The notes below the pieces were generated by a model. It was given only the letters and a program-made list of their open reading frames with translations. It had not been told where the DNA came from and searched no databases. This document shows, in pieces, positions 15,603 to 23,826 of a DNA stretch of 64,000 nt; positions within the stretch are counted from its first letter, which is position 1, and each line of letters begins with the position of its first letter. The position numbers were made by a program, and so were the translations under genes. Source of the stretch: Agromyces agglutinans (lineage in GTDB: Bacteria; Actinomycetota; Actinomycetes; Actinomycetales; Microbacteriaceae); assembly GCF_009647605.1 (NCBI RefSeq), contig NZ_WJIF01000007.1:158980-222979 (forward strand), written 5' to 3'.

Positions 15603-17099
15603 GTGACCACGTTCACCGAACTCGGCGTGGCGTCAGACATCGTCGACGCGCTCGCCGGGAAGGGCATCATCGATGCCTTCCCCATCCAGGAGCAGACCAT
15701 CCCCCTCGCCCTCTCGGGCCAGGACATCATCGGCCAGGCCAAGACCGGCACCGGCAAGACCTTCGGCTTCGGACTGCCGATCATCCAGCGACTCGGCGAC
15801 GACCCCGAGCCCGGTGTCAAGGTGCTCGTCGTCGTTCCCACGCGCGAGCTGTGCGTGCAGGTCACCGAAGATCTCGAGCTCGCGACCTCGAACCGCCCGA
15901 CGAAGGTCGTCGCCATCTACGGCGGCAAGGCGTACGAGGGCCAGATCGAGCAGATCAAGGCCGGCGCGCAGATCGTCGTCGGGACCCCGGGCCGCCTCCT
16001 CGACCTCGCGAGCCAGCGCCTGCTGAACCTCGGCAACGTCCAGGAGATGGTGCTCGACGAGGCCGACAAGATGCTCGACCTCGGCTTCCTGCCCGACATC
16101 GAGAAGCTGTTCTCGAAGACCCCGGCGAACCGACACACGATGCTGTTCTCGGCCACGATGCCGGGCCAGATCGTCGCACTCGCGCGCCGGTTCATGTCGA
16201 AGCCCATCCACATCCGCGCGAACGACCCCGACGAGGGGCTCACGCAGGCGAACATCGAGCACCTCGTGTACCGGGCGCACTCGCTCGACAAGGACGAGGT
16301 GATCGCCCGCATCCTGCAGGCCGAGGGCCGCGGCAAGACCGTGATCTTCACCCGCACGAAGCGCGCGGCGGCGAAGCTCGTCGAGGAGCTCAACGACCGC
16401 GGCTTCAACGCGGCCGCCGTGCACGGCGACCTGAACCAAGACCAGCGCGAGCGGGCCATGGCCGCGTTCAAGGCCGGCAAGAAGGACATCCTCATCGCCA
16501 CGGATGTCGCGGCGCGAGGCATCGACGTCGACGACGTCACGCACGTGATCAACCACACCATCCCCGACGACGACAAGGCGTACCTGCACCGCGCGGGCCG
16601 CACAGGCCGTGCCGGCAAGACCGGCATCGCCGTGACGTTCGTCGACTGGGACGACCTGCACAAGTGGGCGCTGATCAACCGCGCGCTCGAGTTCGGTCAG
16701 CCCGAGCCCGTCGAGACGTACTCGTCGAGCCCGCACCTCTACACCGACCTGAACATCCCCGAGGGCACGAAGGGCCGGCTGAAGCCGGCCGCCCCGGTGG
16801 CGTCGGCGACGCGGTCGAGCACCGCCGGTCGCAGCGAGGCATCCACCGGTGCGTCGGGCGACCGGCCCGAGCGCAGCCGCTCGCGCCGTCGCACGCGCGG
16901 AGGCCAGCCCGCGAACGCGACGGATGCCACGCGCTCCGAGTCGGCGCCGGCCGAGAAGGACCCGGGGTCGGGGACCCACGACGGCAAGGGCCACGAGCAC
17001 CACGACGGCAACGCGGCGCCGCCGCGTCGTCGTCGCCGGCGCCGCGGCGGAGGCACCGGCACGGCCGGCGGCCAGGCGGCCCCGGCACAGCAGGGCTGA
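15603..17099 (+). CDS. DEAD-box RNA helicase, RhlE/DeaD type
   Basis: A 498-residue ATP-dependent RNA helicase. Q-motif region around FPIQEQTIP, AKTGTGKT at 46-53, PTRELCVQ, TPGRLLD, DEAD at 152-155, SAT at 183-185, VIFTRTKRAA, DVAARGID and HRAGRTGRAGK. The core ends near 375. The ~120-residue tail is disordered and strongly basic (several Arg runs), typical of RNA-tethering tails. The GTG at 15603 has AGGCGG upstream. It is convergent with the PHP gene, with only three bases between the stops. Probable role: ribosome assembly or mRNA turnover. Confidence 0.93.
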   Translation: MTTFTELGVASDIVDALAGKGIIDAFPIQEQTIPLALSGQDIIGQAKTGTGKTFGFGLPIIQRLGDDPEPGVKVLVVVPTRELCVQVTEDLELATSNRPTKVVAIYGGKAYEGQIEQIKAGAQIVVGTPGRLLDLASQRLLNLGNVQEMVLDEADKMLDLGFLPDIEKLFSKTPANRHTMLFSATMPGQIVALARRFMSKPIHIRANDPDEGLTQANIEHLVYRAHSLDKDEVIARILQAEGRGKTVIFTRTKRAAAKLVEELNDRGFNAAAVHGDLNQDQRERAMAAFKAGKKDILIATDVAARGIDVDDVTHVINHTIPDDDKAYLHRAGRTGRAGKTGIAVTFVDWDDLHKWALINRALEFGQPEPVETYSSSPHLYTDLNIPEGTKGRLKPAAPVASATRSSTAGRSEASTGASGDRPERSRSRRRTRGGQPANATDATRSESAPAEKDPGSGTHDGKGHEHHDGNAAPPRRRRRRRGGGTGTAGGQAAPAQQG

Positions 17100-17102
17100 G
17101 TC

Positions 17103-17972
17103 CTACGGCAGCACGGGCGCGGAGCCTCGGCCCTCGGCCACGATTCGGTCGACGACCTCCGCGCTCGTGCGGCACTGCCCCAGCCGGTTGGGCTTGCCCG
17201 ACCCGTGGTAGTCGCTGGACCCGGTGACGACGAGCCCGAACCGCTCGGCGAGTCGGCGCAGCCGCGGCTTGGCGTCCTCGCGGTTCTCGGGGTGATCGAC
17301 CTCGAGGCCGAAGAGCCCGGCCTCGACGAGTTGCGCGAGCCGCGACTCCGGGATCACGCGCTCGGCGCCGCGCGTGCCGGGGTGCGCGAGCACGGGAACG
17401 CCGCCGGCCGCGCGGATGAGCCGCACGCCGGTCAGCGGGTCGGGCGCGTAGTGCGGCTGCGCGTATCCCGCGCGCGGGTGCAGGATGCCCGCGAACGCCT
17501 CCGACCGGGTCGGCACGTGCCCGCGCGCGACGAGCGCGTCGGCGATGTGCGGTCGCCCGATGGTCGTGCCCTCGACGGTCTGGGCGAGCACGTCCTCCCA
17601 GCTGAGGTCGTAGTCGCGCGAGATGCGCCGGACGATCTGCTCGGCGCGGGTCAGCCGCGACTCCCGGATGCGCGCGGTCTCGGCGAGCAGGCCCTCATCG
17701 AGCGGGTCGAGCAGGTAGCCGAGCAGGTGCACGCTCGTGTACTGCTCGCGCGTCGAGAGCTCCATGCCCGGGATCAGAGCGACGCCCGAGCCCGGAACGG
17801 CGGTCGCCGCCTCCGCCCAGCCGGAGGTCGAATCGTGGTCGGTGAGCGCGATCGCCCCGAGGCCGAGGCTCGCGGCCTCGGCGATCAGCGCCGCCGGCGT
17901 CTCGGTCCCGTCGGAGACGACGGAGTGCACGTGCAGGTCGGCCGCACCGACGGATCCGGCAGATTCGACCAT
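17103..17972 (-). CDS. PHP-domain phosphoesterase (RNase AM / TrpH-like)
   Basis: A 289-residue PHP protein. DLHVHSVVSDG at the N-terminus, ALTDHDSTSGW, PGMELST, IGRPHIADAL, VPVLAHPGT and SSDYHG provide the metal-binding His/Asp/Glu set. YciV/TrpH relatives remove nucleotides from the 5' end of RNA or act on 3',5'-nucleoside bisphosphate. The ATG at 17972 is preferred to a GTG at 17978 because it lies exactly seven bases after a TAGCAT box. It is divergent from the next gene. Confidence 0.9.
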   Translation of the reverse strand: MVESAGSVGAADLHVHSVVSDGTETPAALIAEAASLGLGAIALTDHDSTSGWAEAATAVPGSGVALIPGMELSTREQYTSVHLLGYLLDPLDEGLLAETARIRESRLTRAEQIVRRISRDYDLSWEDVLAQTVEGTTIGRPHIADALVARGHVPTRSEAFAGILHPRAGYAQPHYAPDPLTGVRLIRAAGGVPVLAHPGTRGAERVIPESRLAQLVEAGLFGLEVDHPENREDAKPRLRRLAERFGLVVTGSSDYHGSGKPNRLGQCRTSAEVVDRIVAEGRGSAPVLP

Positions 17973-17978
17973 CCCCAC

Positions 17979-17984
17979 ATGCTA
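17979..17984 (-). promoter_or_regulatory. -10 box (TAGCAT) of the PHP gene, leaderless
   Basis: On the minus strand TAGCAT ends seven bases before the A of the ATG at 17972; no ribosome site is present. Confidence 0.5.
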
Positions 17985-18053
17985 GCGGCGCGCTCCCGGG
18001 CGACTCCCAGCCGACGGGCAGCGATCGCTCCGGTCACCCCCTGTTCGGGTGGC

Positions 18054-18059
18054 TAGGGT
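18054..18059 (+). promoter_or_regulatory. -10 box (TAGGGT), leaderless start
   Basis: TAGGGT ends seven bases before the ATG at 18066, so start of transcription and first codon coincide. Confidence 0.55.
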
Positions 18060-18065
18060 TGGGGG

Positions 18066-19097
18066 ATGCTCCCCCGCCTGCTCGGATGGGCCGTGGTCGT
18101 CGTCACGCTCATCGCCGCGACGATCCTGGCGTGGCCGCAGGCGTTCGGACTGCAGAACCAGTGGATCGCGACGCACGTCGTGGCGCTCCGCGGCGCGGCC
18201 GCCCTGGCCGCCCTCGTCATCGCCGTGCTCTTCGTGCTCCTCACCGTCCCGCGTCGCACGCGGCGGTTCGGCATCGCGATGGCGACCGTGCTCGCGCTGT
18301 TCGCCGCCGCGAACATCGCGGTGCTCTCGGTGCGCGGGCTCGGCGGGTCGGATGCCTCGGCCGGGGCATCCGACGCGGTGGACGAGGTGACCGTGCTGGC
18401 GTGGAACACGCTCGGAGAGGTGCCCGACGCGCAGACCATCGCGAGCCTCGCCCTCGACGAGGGCGCCGACGTCATCGCGCTGCCCGAGACGACCGACCCG
18501 CTCGGCGAGGAGATCGCGATCGCGATGCGCGAGGGCGGTCGCCCCATGTGGGTGCACACGCAGTTCTTCGACCAGGTCGCGAAGGCCCGATCGACGACCC
18601 TGCTGATCAGCCCCGACCTCGGCGACTACGAGGTGACCTCGGCCGACTGGCCCGGCCCGCCCGACAATACGAACACCTTGCCCACGGTCGTGGCCGACCC
18701 GGTCGACGGCGACGGACCGCGCATCGTGGCGGTGCACGCGGTCGCGCCCATCCGTTGGGAGCTGCGCAACTGGCGCAGCGACCTCGACTTCATCGGCGAG
18801 CTGTGCGCGGGCGACGACGTGATCCTCGCAGGCGACTTCAACGCGACGCTCGACCACTTCGCGGGGCGCGGCGTCGACGGCGGCGACCTCGGCCGTTGCC
18901 GCGACGCGGCGCTCGCGGGCGGCGCGGCCGGCGTCGGGACCTGGCCGACCGACGTGCCGCCGCTGCTCGGCAGCCCGATCGACCACGTGCTCGCGACGCC
19001 GAACTGGCGCGTCGAGGCGTTCCGCGTCGTCGGCGAGCTCGACGACTCGGGCAGCGACCACCGCCCGATCGTGACGAGGCTGGTTCGCGCCGGCTGA
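18066..19097 (+). CDS. Endonuclease/exonuclease/phosphatase-family membrane protein
   Basis: 343 residues. Three membrane segments (about 5-25, 40-60 and 66-85) precede an extracytoplasmic EEP domain. Catalytic landmarks: VLAWNT, ALPETT (metal Glu), AGDFNATLDH, SPIDHVLA and SGSDHRPI. The probable activity is a metal-dependent phosphodiesterase or phosphatase acting outside the membrane; the substrate is unknown. Between the membrane part and the domain lies an Ala/Ser/Asp linker whose DNA is an inverted pair of GGATGCC motifs (18348-18373). It is probably leaderless. Confidence 0.88.
   Translation: MLPRLLGWAVVVVTLIAATILAWPQAFGLQNQWIATHVVALRGAAALAALVIAVLFVLLTVPRRTRRFGIAMATVLALFAAANIAVLSVRGLGGSDASAGASDAVDEVTVLAWNTLGEVPDAQTIASLALDEGADVIALPETTDPLGEEIAIAMREGGRPMWVHTQFFDQVAKARSTTLLISPDLGDYEVTSADWPGPPDNTNTLPTVVADPVDGDGPRIVAVHAVAPIRWELRNWRSDLDFIGELCAGDDVILAGDFNATLDHFAGRGVDGGDLGRCRDAALAGGAAGVGTWPTDVPPLLGSPIDHVLATPNWRVEAFRVVGELDDSGSDHRPIVTRLVRAG
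18348..18373. repeat. Inverted pair of GGATGCC with 9-bp arms
   Basis: Arm tcggatgcc at 18348-18356 and its exact reverse complement at 18365-18373, separated by 8 bases, in the linker of the EEP gene. It encodes GSDASAGASD, using the locally rare codons GAT, GCA and TCC. Confidence 0.8.
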
Positions 19098-19136
19098 CCG
19101 GTGGCGGCGGCTCGCGGCGGTGCGAGAATGGATGCC

Positions 19137-20714
19137 ATGTCCGAGACCACCGACACGTCCACCGCTCCCGCCGAGCCCGCCCTCGACGAGATCCCCGCCG
19201 AGGAGAGCGACCGCAACACGAACCGTTCGACGACGCCCGGTTCCGAACGGTTCAAGGAGTACGTCTCGACCGGCTGGGCCGAGCGCGACGAGGCCCTGCC
19301 GCCGGCCCGCGAGCAGGCGTCGTACGCCGCCCTGCGCCGTTCGATCGTGTCGGCCGCGTTCCCGGGGCAGCGCCTGATCATCCCCGCCGGCGAGCCGAAG
19401 CAGCGAGCCAACGACACCGACTACCCGTACCGGGCCCACTCGGCGTTCGCCCACCTCACGGGCTGGGGCTCCGACTCCGAGCCCGGCGCCGTGCTCGTGC
19501 TCGAGCCCGAGGGCGGCGAGGGCCACCTCGCGACCGTGTACTTCCGCGAGCGCGCCGGCCGCGACTCCGACGAGTTCTACGCCAACCCGGCGATCGGCGA
19601 GTTCTGGATCGGCCCGCGCCCCTCGCTCGGCCACGTCGCGGCCGACCTCGCGGTCGCGACCCGCGACATCCGCGACCTCGACGACGTCATCGCGCGCGTC
19701 GACACGTCGACGCTCGTGCTGCGCGAGGCCGACGCGGCGCTCACCGAGCGCGTCGACCACGCGCGCATCCGATTCGCCGCCGAGGAGGCGCTGTCGACGA
19801 ACGCGCAGGATGCCCCGTTCAGCCTCGAGGTGAACGGCGCCCACGAGCCCGACGCCGAGCTCGCGCGCGTGTGCTCGGAGCTCCGCCTCGTGAAGGACGA
19901 GTACGAGATCGGCCAGATGCGCGCGGCCGTCGACGCGACCGGCCGCGGCTTCACCGAGGTGCTCGCCGAGCTGCCCCGCATCACGAGCGAGGTGCGCGGC
20001 GAGCGCGTCATCGAGGGCGTGTTCGCGACGCGCGCCCGCCTCGACGGCAACGACGTCGGCTACGCCTCGATCGCGGCGGCGGGCCCGCACGCGACGATCC
20101 TGCACTGGACCCGCAACGACGGCCCCGTCGTGCCGGGCGACCTCGTGCTGCTCGACGCCGGCGTCGAACTCGACAGCTACTACACGGCCGACATCACCCG
20201 GACCTTCCCGGTCAACGGCACCTTCTCGGCGGTGCAGCGGCAGGTGTACGAGGCGGTCCGCGAGGCCGCCGACGCCGCGTTCGCGATCGTGCGCCCGGGC
20301 GCCGTGTTCCGCGACGTCCACGCCGCGGCGATGCGCGTGATCGCCGAGAAGACGGCCGAGTGGGGCTTCCTCCCGGTCTCGGCCGCCGAGTCGCTCGAGC
20401 CCGAGAACCAGTTCCACCGCCGGTACATGGTGCACGGCACGAGCCACCACCTCGGTCTCGACGTGCACGACTGCGCGCAGGCGCGCCGCGAGCTCTACCT
20501 GGACGGCGTGCTCGAGGCGGGCATGGTCTTCACGATCGAGCCGGGCCTGTACTTCCAGCCCGACGACCTCACAGTGCCCGCGGAGTTCCGCGGCATCGGC
20601 GTGCGCATCGAGGACGACATCCTCGTCACCGCCGACGGCGCGGAGAACCTCTCGGCCGCGATCCCCCGCACGGCCGACGAGGTCGAGGCCTGGGTGCGGT
20701 CGGCGCAGGCCTAG
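19137..20714 (+). CDS. Aminopeptidase P family (M24B, Xaa-Pro) metallopeptidase
   Basis: A 525-residue cytoplasmic enzyme that removes the N-terminal residue before proline. The two-metal site is complete: Asp in LLDAGVE, Asp in TADITR, His in HGTSHHLG, Glu in IEPGLY and Glu in VRIEDD. The N-terminal non-catalytic domain contains YRAHSAFAHLTGW, typical of PepP. The ATG at 19137 was chosen; an in-frame ATG at 19128 is possible, and no clear ribosome site separates them. GAGAAT at 19124-19129 could be a near-leaderless -10. It is convergent with the PGPGW gene. Confidence 0.93.
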   Translation: MSETTDTSTAPAEPALDEIPAEESDRNTNRSTTPGSERFKEYVSTGWAERDEALPPAREQASYAALRRSIVSAAFPGQRLIIPAGEPKQRANDTDYPYRAHSAFAHLTGWGSDSEPGAVLVLEPEGGEGHLATVYFRERAGRDSDEFYANPAIGEFWIGPRPSLGHVAADLAVATRDIRDLDDVIARVDTSTLVLREADAALTERVDHARIRFAAEEALSTNAQDAPFSLEVNGAHEPDAELARVCSELRLVKDEYEIGQMRAAVDATGRGFTEVLAELPRITSEVRGERVIEGVFATRARLDGNDVGYASIAAAGPHATILHWTRNDGPVVPGDLVLLDAGVELDSYYTADITRTFPVNGTFSAVQRQVYEAVREAADAAFAIVRPGAVFRDVHAAAMRVIAEKTAEWGFLPVSAAESLEPENQFHRRYMVHGTSHHLGLDVHDCAQARRELYLDGVLEAGMVFTIEPGLYFQPDDLTVPAEFRGIGVRIEDDILVTADGAENLSAAIPRTADEVEAWVRSAQA

Positions 20715-20742
20715 TCGACGCGCGGTCGAGCGCCCGTCGCGT

Positions 20743-21117
20743 TCAGGCGGCGTCCGTCGCGCGCCGCGCGCGGCGGGCGCGCCACCACGCCCAGAACCGG
20801 TCGAGCGCGCGCTTGACGAACGCGGCCATGCGCCTCGCCCACGCGAACTCGGTGCCGAGGATCGCGAGCCCGAGGAACACGACGAGCCAGCCGGGTCCGG
20901 GCAGCGGCACGAGGGCGAGCCCGCCGACGGCGATCACGCCGCCGAGCACGCCGACACCGATGCGGTAGGCGGTGCGGAGCCTCGGGTGCCGGTCGATCCA
21001 CCGCCGGATGCGCCGCAGCAGCACGCGCACCGGCCGGTCGGCGCGCTCGCCGTCGGCGATGTCGGCCCGGATGACGTCGGCCCGGATGTCGCCTCGGAGG
21101 TCACCATCGAAGGTCAT
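20743..21117 (-). CDS. PGPGW-motif transmembrane protein (TIGR02611-like)
   Basis: 124 residues. A charged N-terminus is followed by two closely spaced hydrophobic helices around GVGVLGGVIAVGGLALVPLPGPGWLVVFLGLAILGTEFAWARR, broken at the PGPGW turn that defines the family. The tail is very basic (WWRARRARRATD). Function unknown. The ATG at 21117 follows a TATCGT box at the leaderless distance. Confidence 0.85.
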   Translation of the reverse strand: MTFDGDLRGDIRADVIRADIADGERADRPVRVLLRRIRRWIDRHPRLRTAYRIGVGVLGGVIAVGGLALVPLPGPGWLVVFLGLAILGTEFAWARRMAAFVKRALDRFWAWWRARRARRATDAA

Positions 21118-21123
21118 CGCAAC

Positions 21124-21129
21124 ACGATA
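21124..21129 (-). promoter_or_regulatory. -10 box (TATCGT), leaderless start
   Basis: On the minus strand TATCGT ends seven bases before the ATG at 21117, within an unusually A/T-rich patch for this sequence. Confidence 0.5.
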
Positions 21130-21194
21130 TATCGCGAAACTGGCGGATGCCTCCGAGTCGGAGACCGAACGCAGCGCAGACCCGGCAGGCCGCG

Positions 21195-21914
21195 TCAGGA
21201 GCGCGGTTCGGCCCCGTCGCCATTCGAGCTGTCGTCGTCGGCGGGAGCGGGGTCGACCGGCTCGGGCGCGTACTCGCCGTACTGCGGGCGGGCCCGTTGG
21301 TCGGAGCGGGCGCGGCGCGCGGCATCCGTCGCCTCGCCGTAGGTGCGCGGTTCGCCGACGGTCGCCGACGGAGCGGCGGGCGCCGACGACGCGGCCGGCG
21401 CGGACGGCGCGGCCGGCGTGACGGGCGCGTCGACGCCGAGCACCTCGCGGGCCCGCCCGACATGCGCTGACTCGGCGATGATCGCGTAGCGGGTCGCGAG
21501 CACCTGCATGACCGAGGTGAAGTCGCGGCGGCGCCGGTTCACCGAGTACGAGACGAGCCCGAAGATCATGCCGAAGCCGGCACCGATCAGCACGGCCGAG
21601 GCGAGGAGCCCGAGCGCCGCGCCGGTCGGCGAGAAGATGAAGAAGAGGAGCCCGAGGAAGAGGCCGAACCACGCGCCGGACAGCGCGCCGGCGCCGGCCG
21701 CACGACCCCAGGTGAGCTTGCCCGTGATGCGCTCGACGCTCGTGAGGTCGGTGCCCACGATGGCGAGCTCGCGCACCGGGAACTCCGCCTTCGCGAGCTT
21801 GTCGACCGCCTGCTGCGCCTCCTGGTAGGTCTCGAAACTCGCGACGGTCTCGCCCTTCGGCAGGGTCGGGATCGGCTGGGCCGCGCGGCGGCCGAACGGG
21901 CTCGGGGAGGTCAT
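21195..21914 (-). CDS. General stress protein 17M-like membrane protein
   Basis: 239 residues. The N-terminus has the GSP17M-type segment (ETVASFETYQEAQQAVDKLA, then VRELAIVGTDLTSVERITGKLTWG). Two Gly-rich membrane helices follow at about 82-125 with a basic loop SVNRRRRDF. The last ~80 residues are disordered and rich in Ala, Pro, Asp and Ser. Homologues are stress-inducible, with unknown mechanism. It is divergent from the PRC/MgtE_N gene across 66 bp. Confidence 0.85.
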   Translation of the reverse strand: MTSPSPFGRRAAQPIPTLPKGETVASFETYQEAQQAVDKLAKAEFPVRELAIVGTDLTSVERITGKLTWGRAAGAGALSGAWFGLFLGLLFFIFSPTGAALGLLASAVLIGAGFGMIFGLVSYSVNRRRRDFTSVMQVLATRYAIIAESAHVGRAREVLGVDAPVTPAAPSAPAASSAPAAPSATVGEPRTYGEATDAARRARSDQRARPQYGEYAPEPVDPAPADDDSSNGDGAEPRS

Positions 21915-21920
21915 CCGGTC

Positions 21921-21926
21921 ATTGTC
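21921..21926 (-). promoter_or_regulatory. -10 box (GACAAT), leaderless start
   Basis: On the minus strand GACAAT ends seven bases before the ATG at 21914. The first base differs from consensus. Confidence 0.4.
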
Positions 21927-21967
21927 CCACGACGGCCCGCGCGGGGCCCGATTCCGGGGCCGGGGGC

Positions 21968-21973
21968 TAAGTT
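21968..21973 (+). promoter_or_regulatory. -10 box (TAAGTT), near-leaderless start
   Basis: TAAGTT predicts transcription start at 21980, one base before the GTG at 21981. Confidence 0.45.
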
Positions 21974-21980
21974 GGTAACC

Positions 21981-23309
21981 GTGAGCGCCACGAGAGTCTT
22001 CGTCGCCCGACTCGCCGGGTGCGCCGTCTTCGACCCCGCCGGCGATCGGGTCGGTCGCGTGCGCGACGTGCTCGTCGTGTACCGCAAGTCCGATGCGCCG
22101 CGCGTCGTGGGCCTCATCGTCGAGATCCCCGGCAAGCGCCGGGTGTTCCTCTCGATCGGCCGGGTGACCTCGATCAGCGGCGGGCAGGTCATCACGACCG
22201 GCCTCATCAACCTGCGCCGCTTCGAGCAGCGCGGCGGCGAGGTGCGCGTCATCGCCGAGATGCTCGGCCGCAAGGTCGCCTTCACCGACGGCTCGGGCCT
22301 GGCCACCATCGAAGACGTCGCGATCGACGAGCAGGAGCCCGGCGAGTGGGAGGTCTCCCAGCTCTTCGTGCGCCGTCCGAAGGGCGCGTCGCCGTTCTCG
22401 AAGGGCGCCTCCGCGTACGCCACCTGGCGCGAGGTGCGCGAGGCGAACGCGCCGGGCGAGGCGCAGTCGGCCGAGCAGCTCATCGCGACGTACTCCGAGC
22501 TGAAGCCCGCCGACCTGGCGAACACCCTGCTCGACCTGCCCGCGCAGCGCCGGCAGGAGGTCGCCGAGGAGCTGTCCGACGACCGCCTCGCCGACGTGCT
22601 CGAAGAGATGCCCGAGTCCGACCAGGTCGAGATCCTCGCGGGCCTCGGCGACGACCGCGCGGCCGACGTGCTCGACCACATGCAGCCCGACGACGCGGCC
22701 GACCTCATCGCGCAGCTGCCGGAAGAGCGCGGCGAGCACCTGCTCGAGCTCATGGAGCCTGAAGAGGCCGACGACGTGCGGTTCCTCCTCGCCTACGGCC
22801 CCGACACCGCGGGCGGCCTGATGACCACCGAGCCGATCATCGTGTCGGCCGACGCGACGGTCGCCGAGGGGCTGGCGCTCATCCGCCGGCACGACCTCGC
22901 GCCCGCGCTCGGCGCGGCGATCTGCGTGACGCTGCCGCCGTACGAGCCGCCGACGGGTCGCTTCCTCGGCATGGTGCACTTCCAGCGGATGCTCCGCTAC
23001 CCGCCGCACGAGCGCCTCGGACCGCTGATCGACCAGGGCCTCGAGCCGGTCAGCGCCGACACCTCGGCCGCCGAGGTGAGCCGCATCCTCGCCAGCTACG
23101 ACCTGGTCTCCGTGCCGGTCGTCGACGAGAAGCATCGACTCGTCGGGGTGGTGACCATCGACGACGTCCTCGACTACCTCCTCCCCGACGACTGGCGAAG
23201 TCATCCCGAAGACGGAGAACTGACCAAGCGCGCCACCGCGCGCGCCCAGCTCGAGACGGGAAGCATCCCGATCCACCCCGGAAGGAGGGCAGGAGATGGC
23301 ACGCGCTGA
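21981..23309 (+). CDS. PRC-barrel / MgtE-N / CBS-domain regulatory protein
   Basis: 442 residues without membrane helices. Two PRC-barrel-like halves (about 1-130) are followed by an MgtE N-terminal superhelix at about 160-265, with the repeats LLDLPAQRR, VLEEMPESD, VLDHMQPDD and LIAQLPEER. A CBS pair follows at about 285-420 (YGPDTAGGLMTTE through VTIDDVLDYLL). This is the cytosolic sensing part of an MgtE magnesium channel without the channel, as in Rv1232c. It probably senses Mg2+ or nucleotides and acts on a membrane partner, perhaps the DUF1003 protein whose start lies inside its last codons. That partnership is inferred. Confidence 0.88.
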   Translation: MSATRVFVARLAGCAVFDPAGDRVGRVRDVLVVYRKSDAPRVVGLIVEIPGKRRVFLSIGRVTSISGGQVITTGLINLRRFEQRGGEVRVIAEMLGRKVAFTDGSGLATIEDVAIDEQEPGEWEVSQLFVRRPKGASPFSKGASAYATWREVREANAPGEAQSAEQLIATYSELKPADLANTLLDLPAQRRQEVAEELSDDRLADVLEEMPESDQVEILAGLGDDRAADVLDHMQPDDAADLIAQLPEERGEHLLELMEPEEADDVRFLLAYGPDTAGGLMTTEPIIVSADATVAEGLALIRRHDLAPALGAAICVTLPPYEPPTGRFLGMVHFQRMLRYPPHERLGPLIDQGLEPVSADTSAAEVSRILASYDLVSVPVVDEKHRLVGVVTIDDVLDYLLPDDWRSHPEDGELTKRATARAQLETGSIPIHPGRRAGDGTR

Positions 23310-23826
23310 CGTCGACGACCGTCGATTCGACACCCCGAAGGGCGGGCGCCGATCCGTGTCCTTCCGAGGCAACCCCGACAAGGACCGCTTCGGCCGCTTC
23401 ACCGAGTGGGTCGCGCGCGCGATGGGCACGCCCGCGTTCCTGCTCGGCCTCTCGCTGTTCGTCATCGTCTGGATGCTCTGGAACACGTTCGCGCCCGAGC
23501 AGTGGCGCTTCGACTCGATCGAGATCGGGTTCACGGCGCTGACGCTCGTGCTCTCGCTGCAGGCCTCGTACGCCGCTCCCCTGATCCTGCTCGCGCAGAA
23601 CCGGCAGGACGATCGCGACCGCGTGCAGATCGAGCAGGACCGGCAGCGCGCCGAGCGCAACCTCGCAGACACCGAGTACCTCGCCCGCGAGGTCGTCGCG
23701 CTCCGGCTGGCGGTGAAGGAGCTCGCGTCGAAGGACTTCATCCGCGCCGAGCTCCGCCAGGCGCTCGACGAGCTCGACCGGCGCGACGAGGAGGACGCCG
23801 ACCGTGCCCCCGCTCCCGCCTCCTGA
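23296..23826 (+). CDS. DUF1003 membrane protein
   Basis: 176 residues with two membrane helices (around TPAFLLGLSLFVIVWMLW and ALTLVLSLQASYAAPLILLA), the QNRQDDRDR family signature and a C-terminal coiled coil of about 65 residues. The ATG at 23296 has AAGGAGG upstream and lies 14 bp inside the end of the previous gene; its own end overlaps mrp by 23 bp. Such tight nesting implies coordinated synthesis of the three products. The family function is unknown. Confidence 0.9.
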   Translation: MARADVDDRRFDTPKGGRRSVSFRGNPDKDRFGRFTEWVARAMGTPAFLLGLSLFVIVWMLWNTFAPEQWRFDSIEIGFTALTLVLSLQASYAAPLILLAQNRQDDRDRVQIEQDRQRAERNLADTEYLAREVVALRLAVKELASKDFIRAELRQALDELDRRDEEDADRAPAPAS

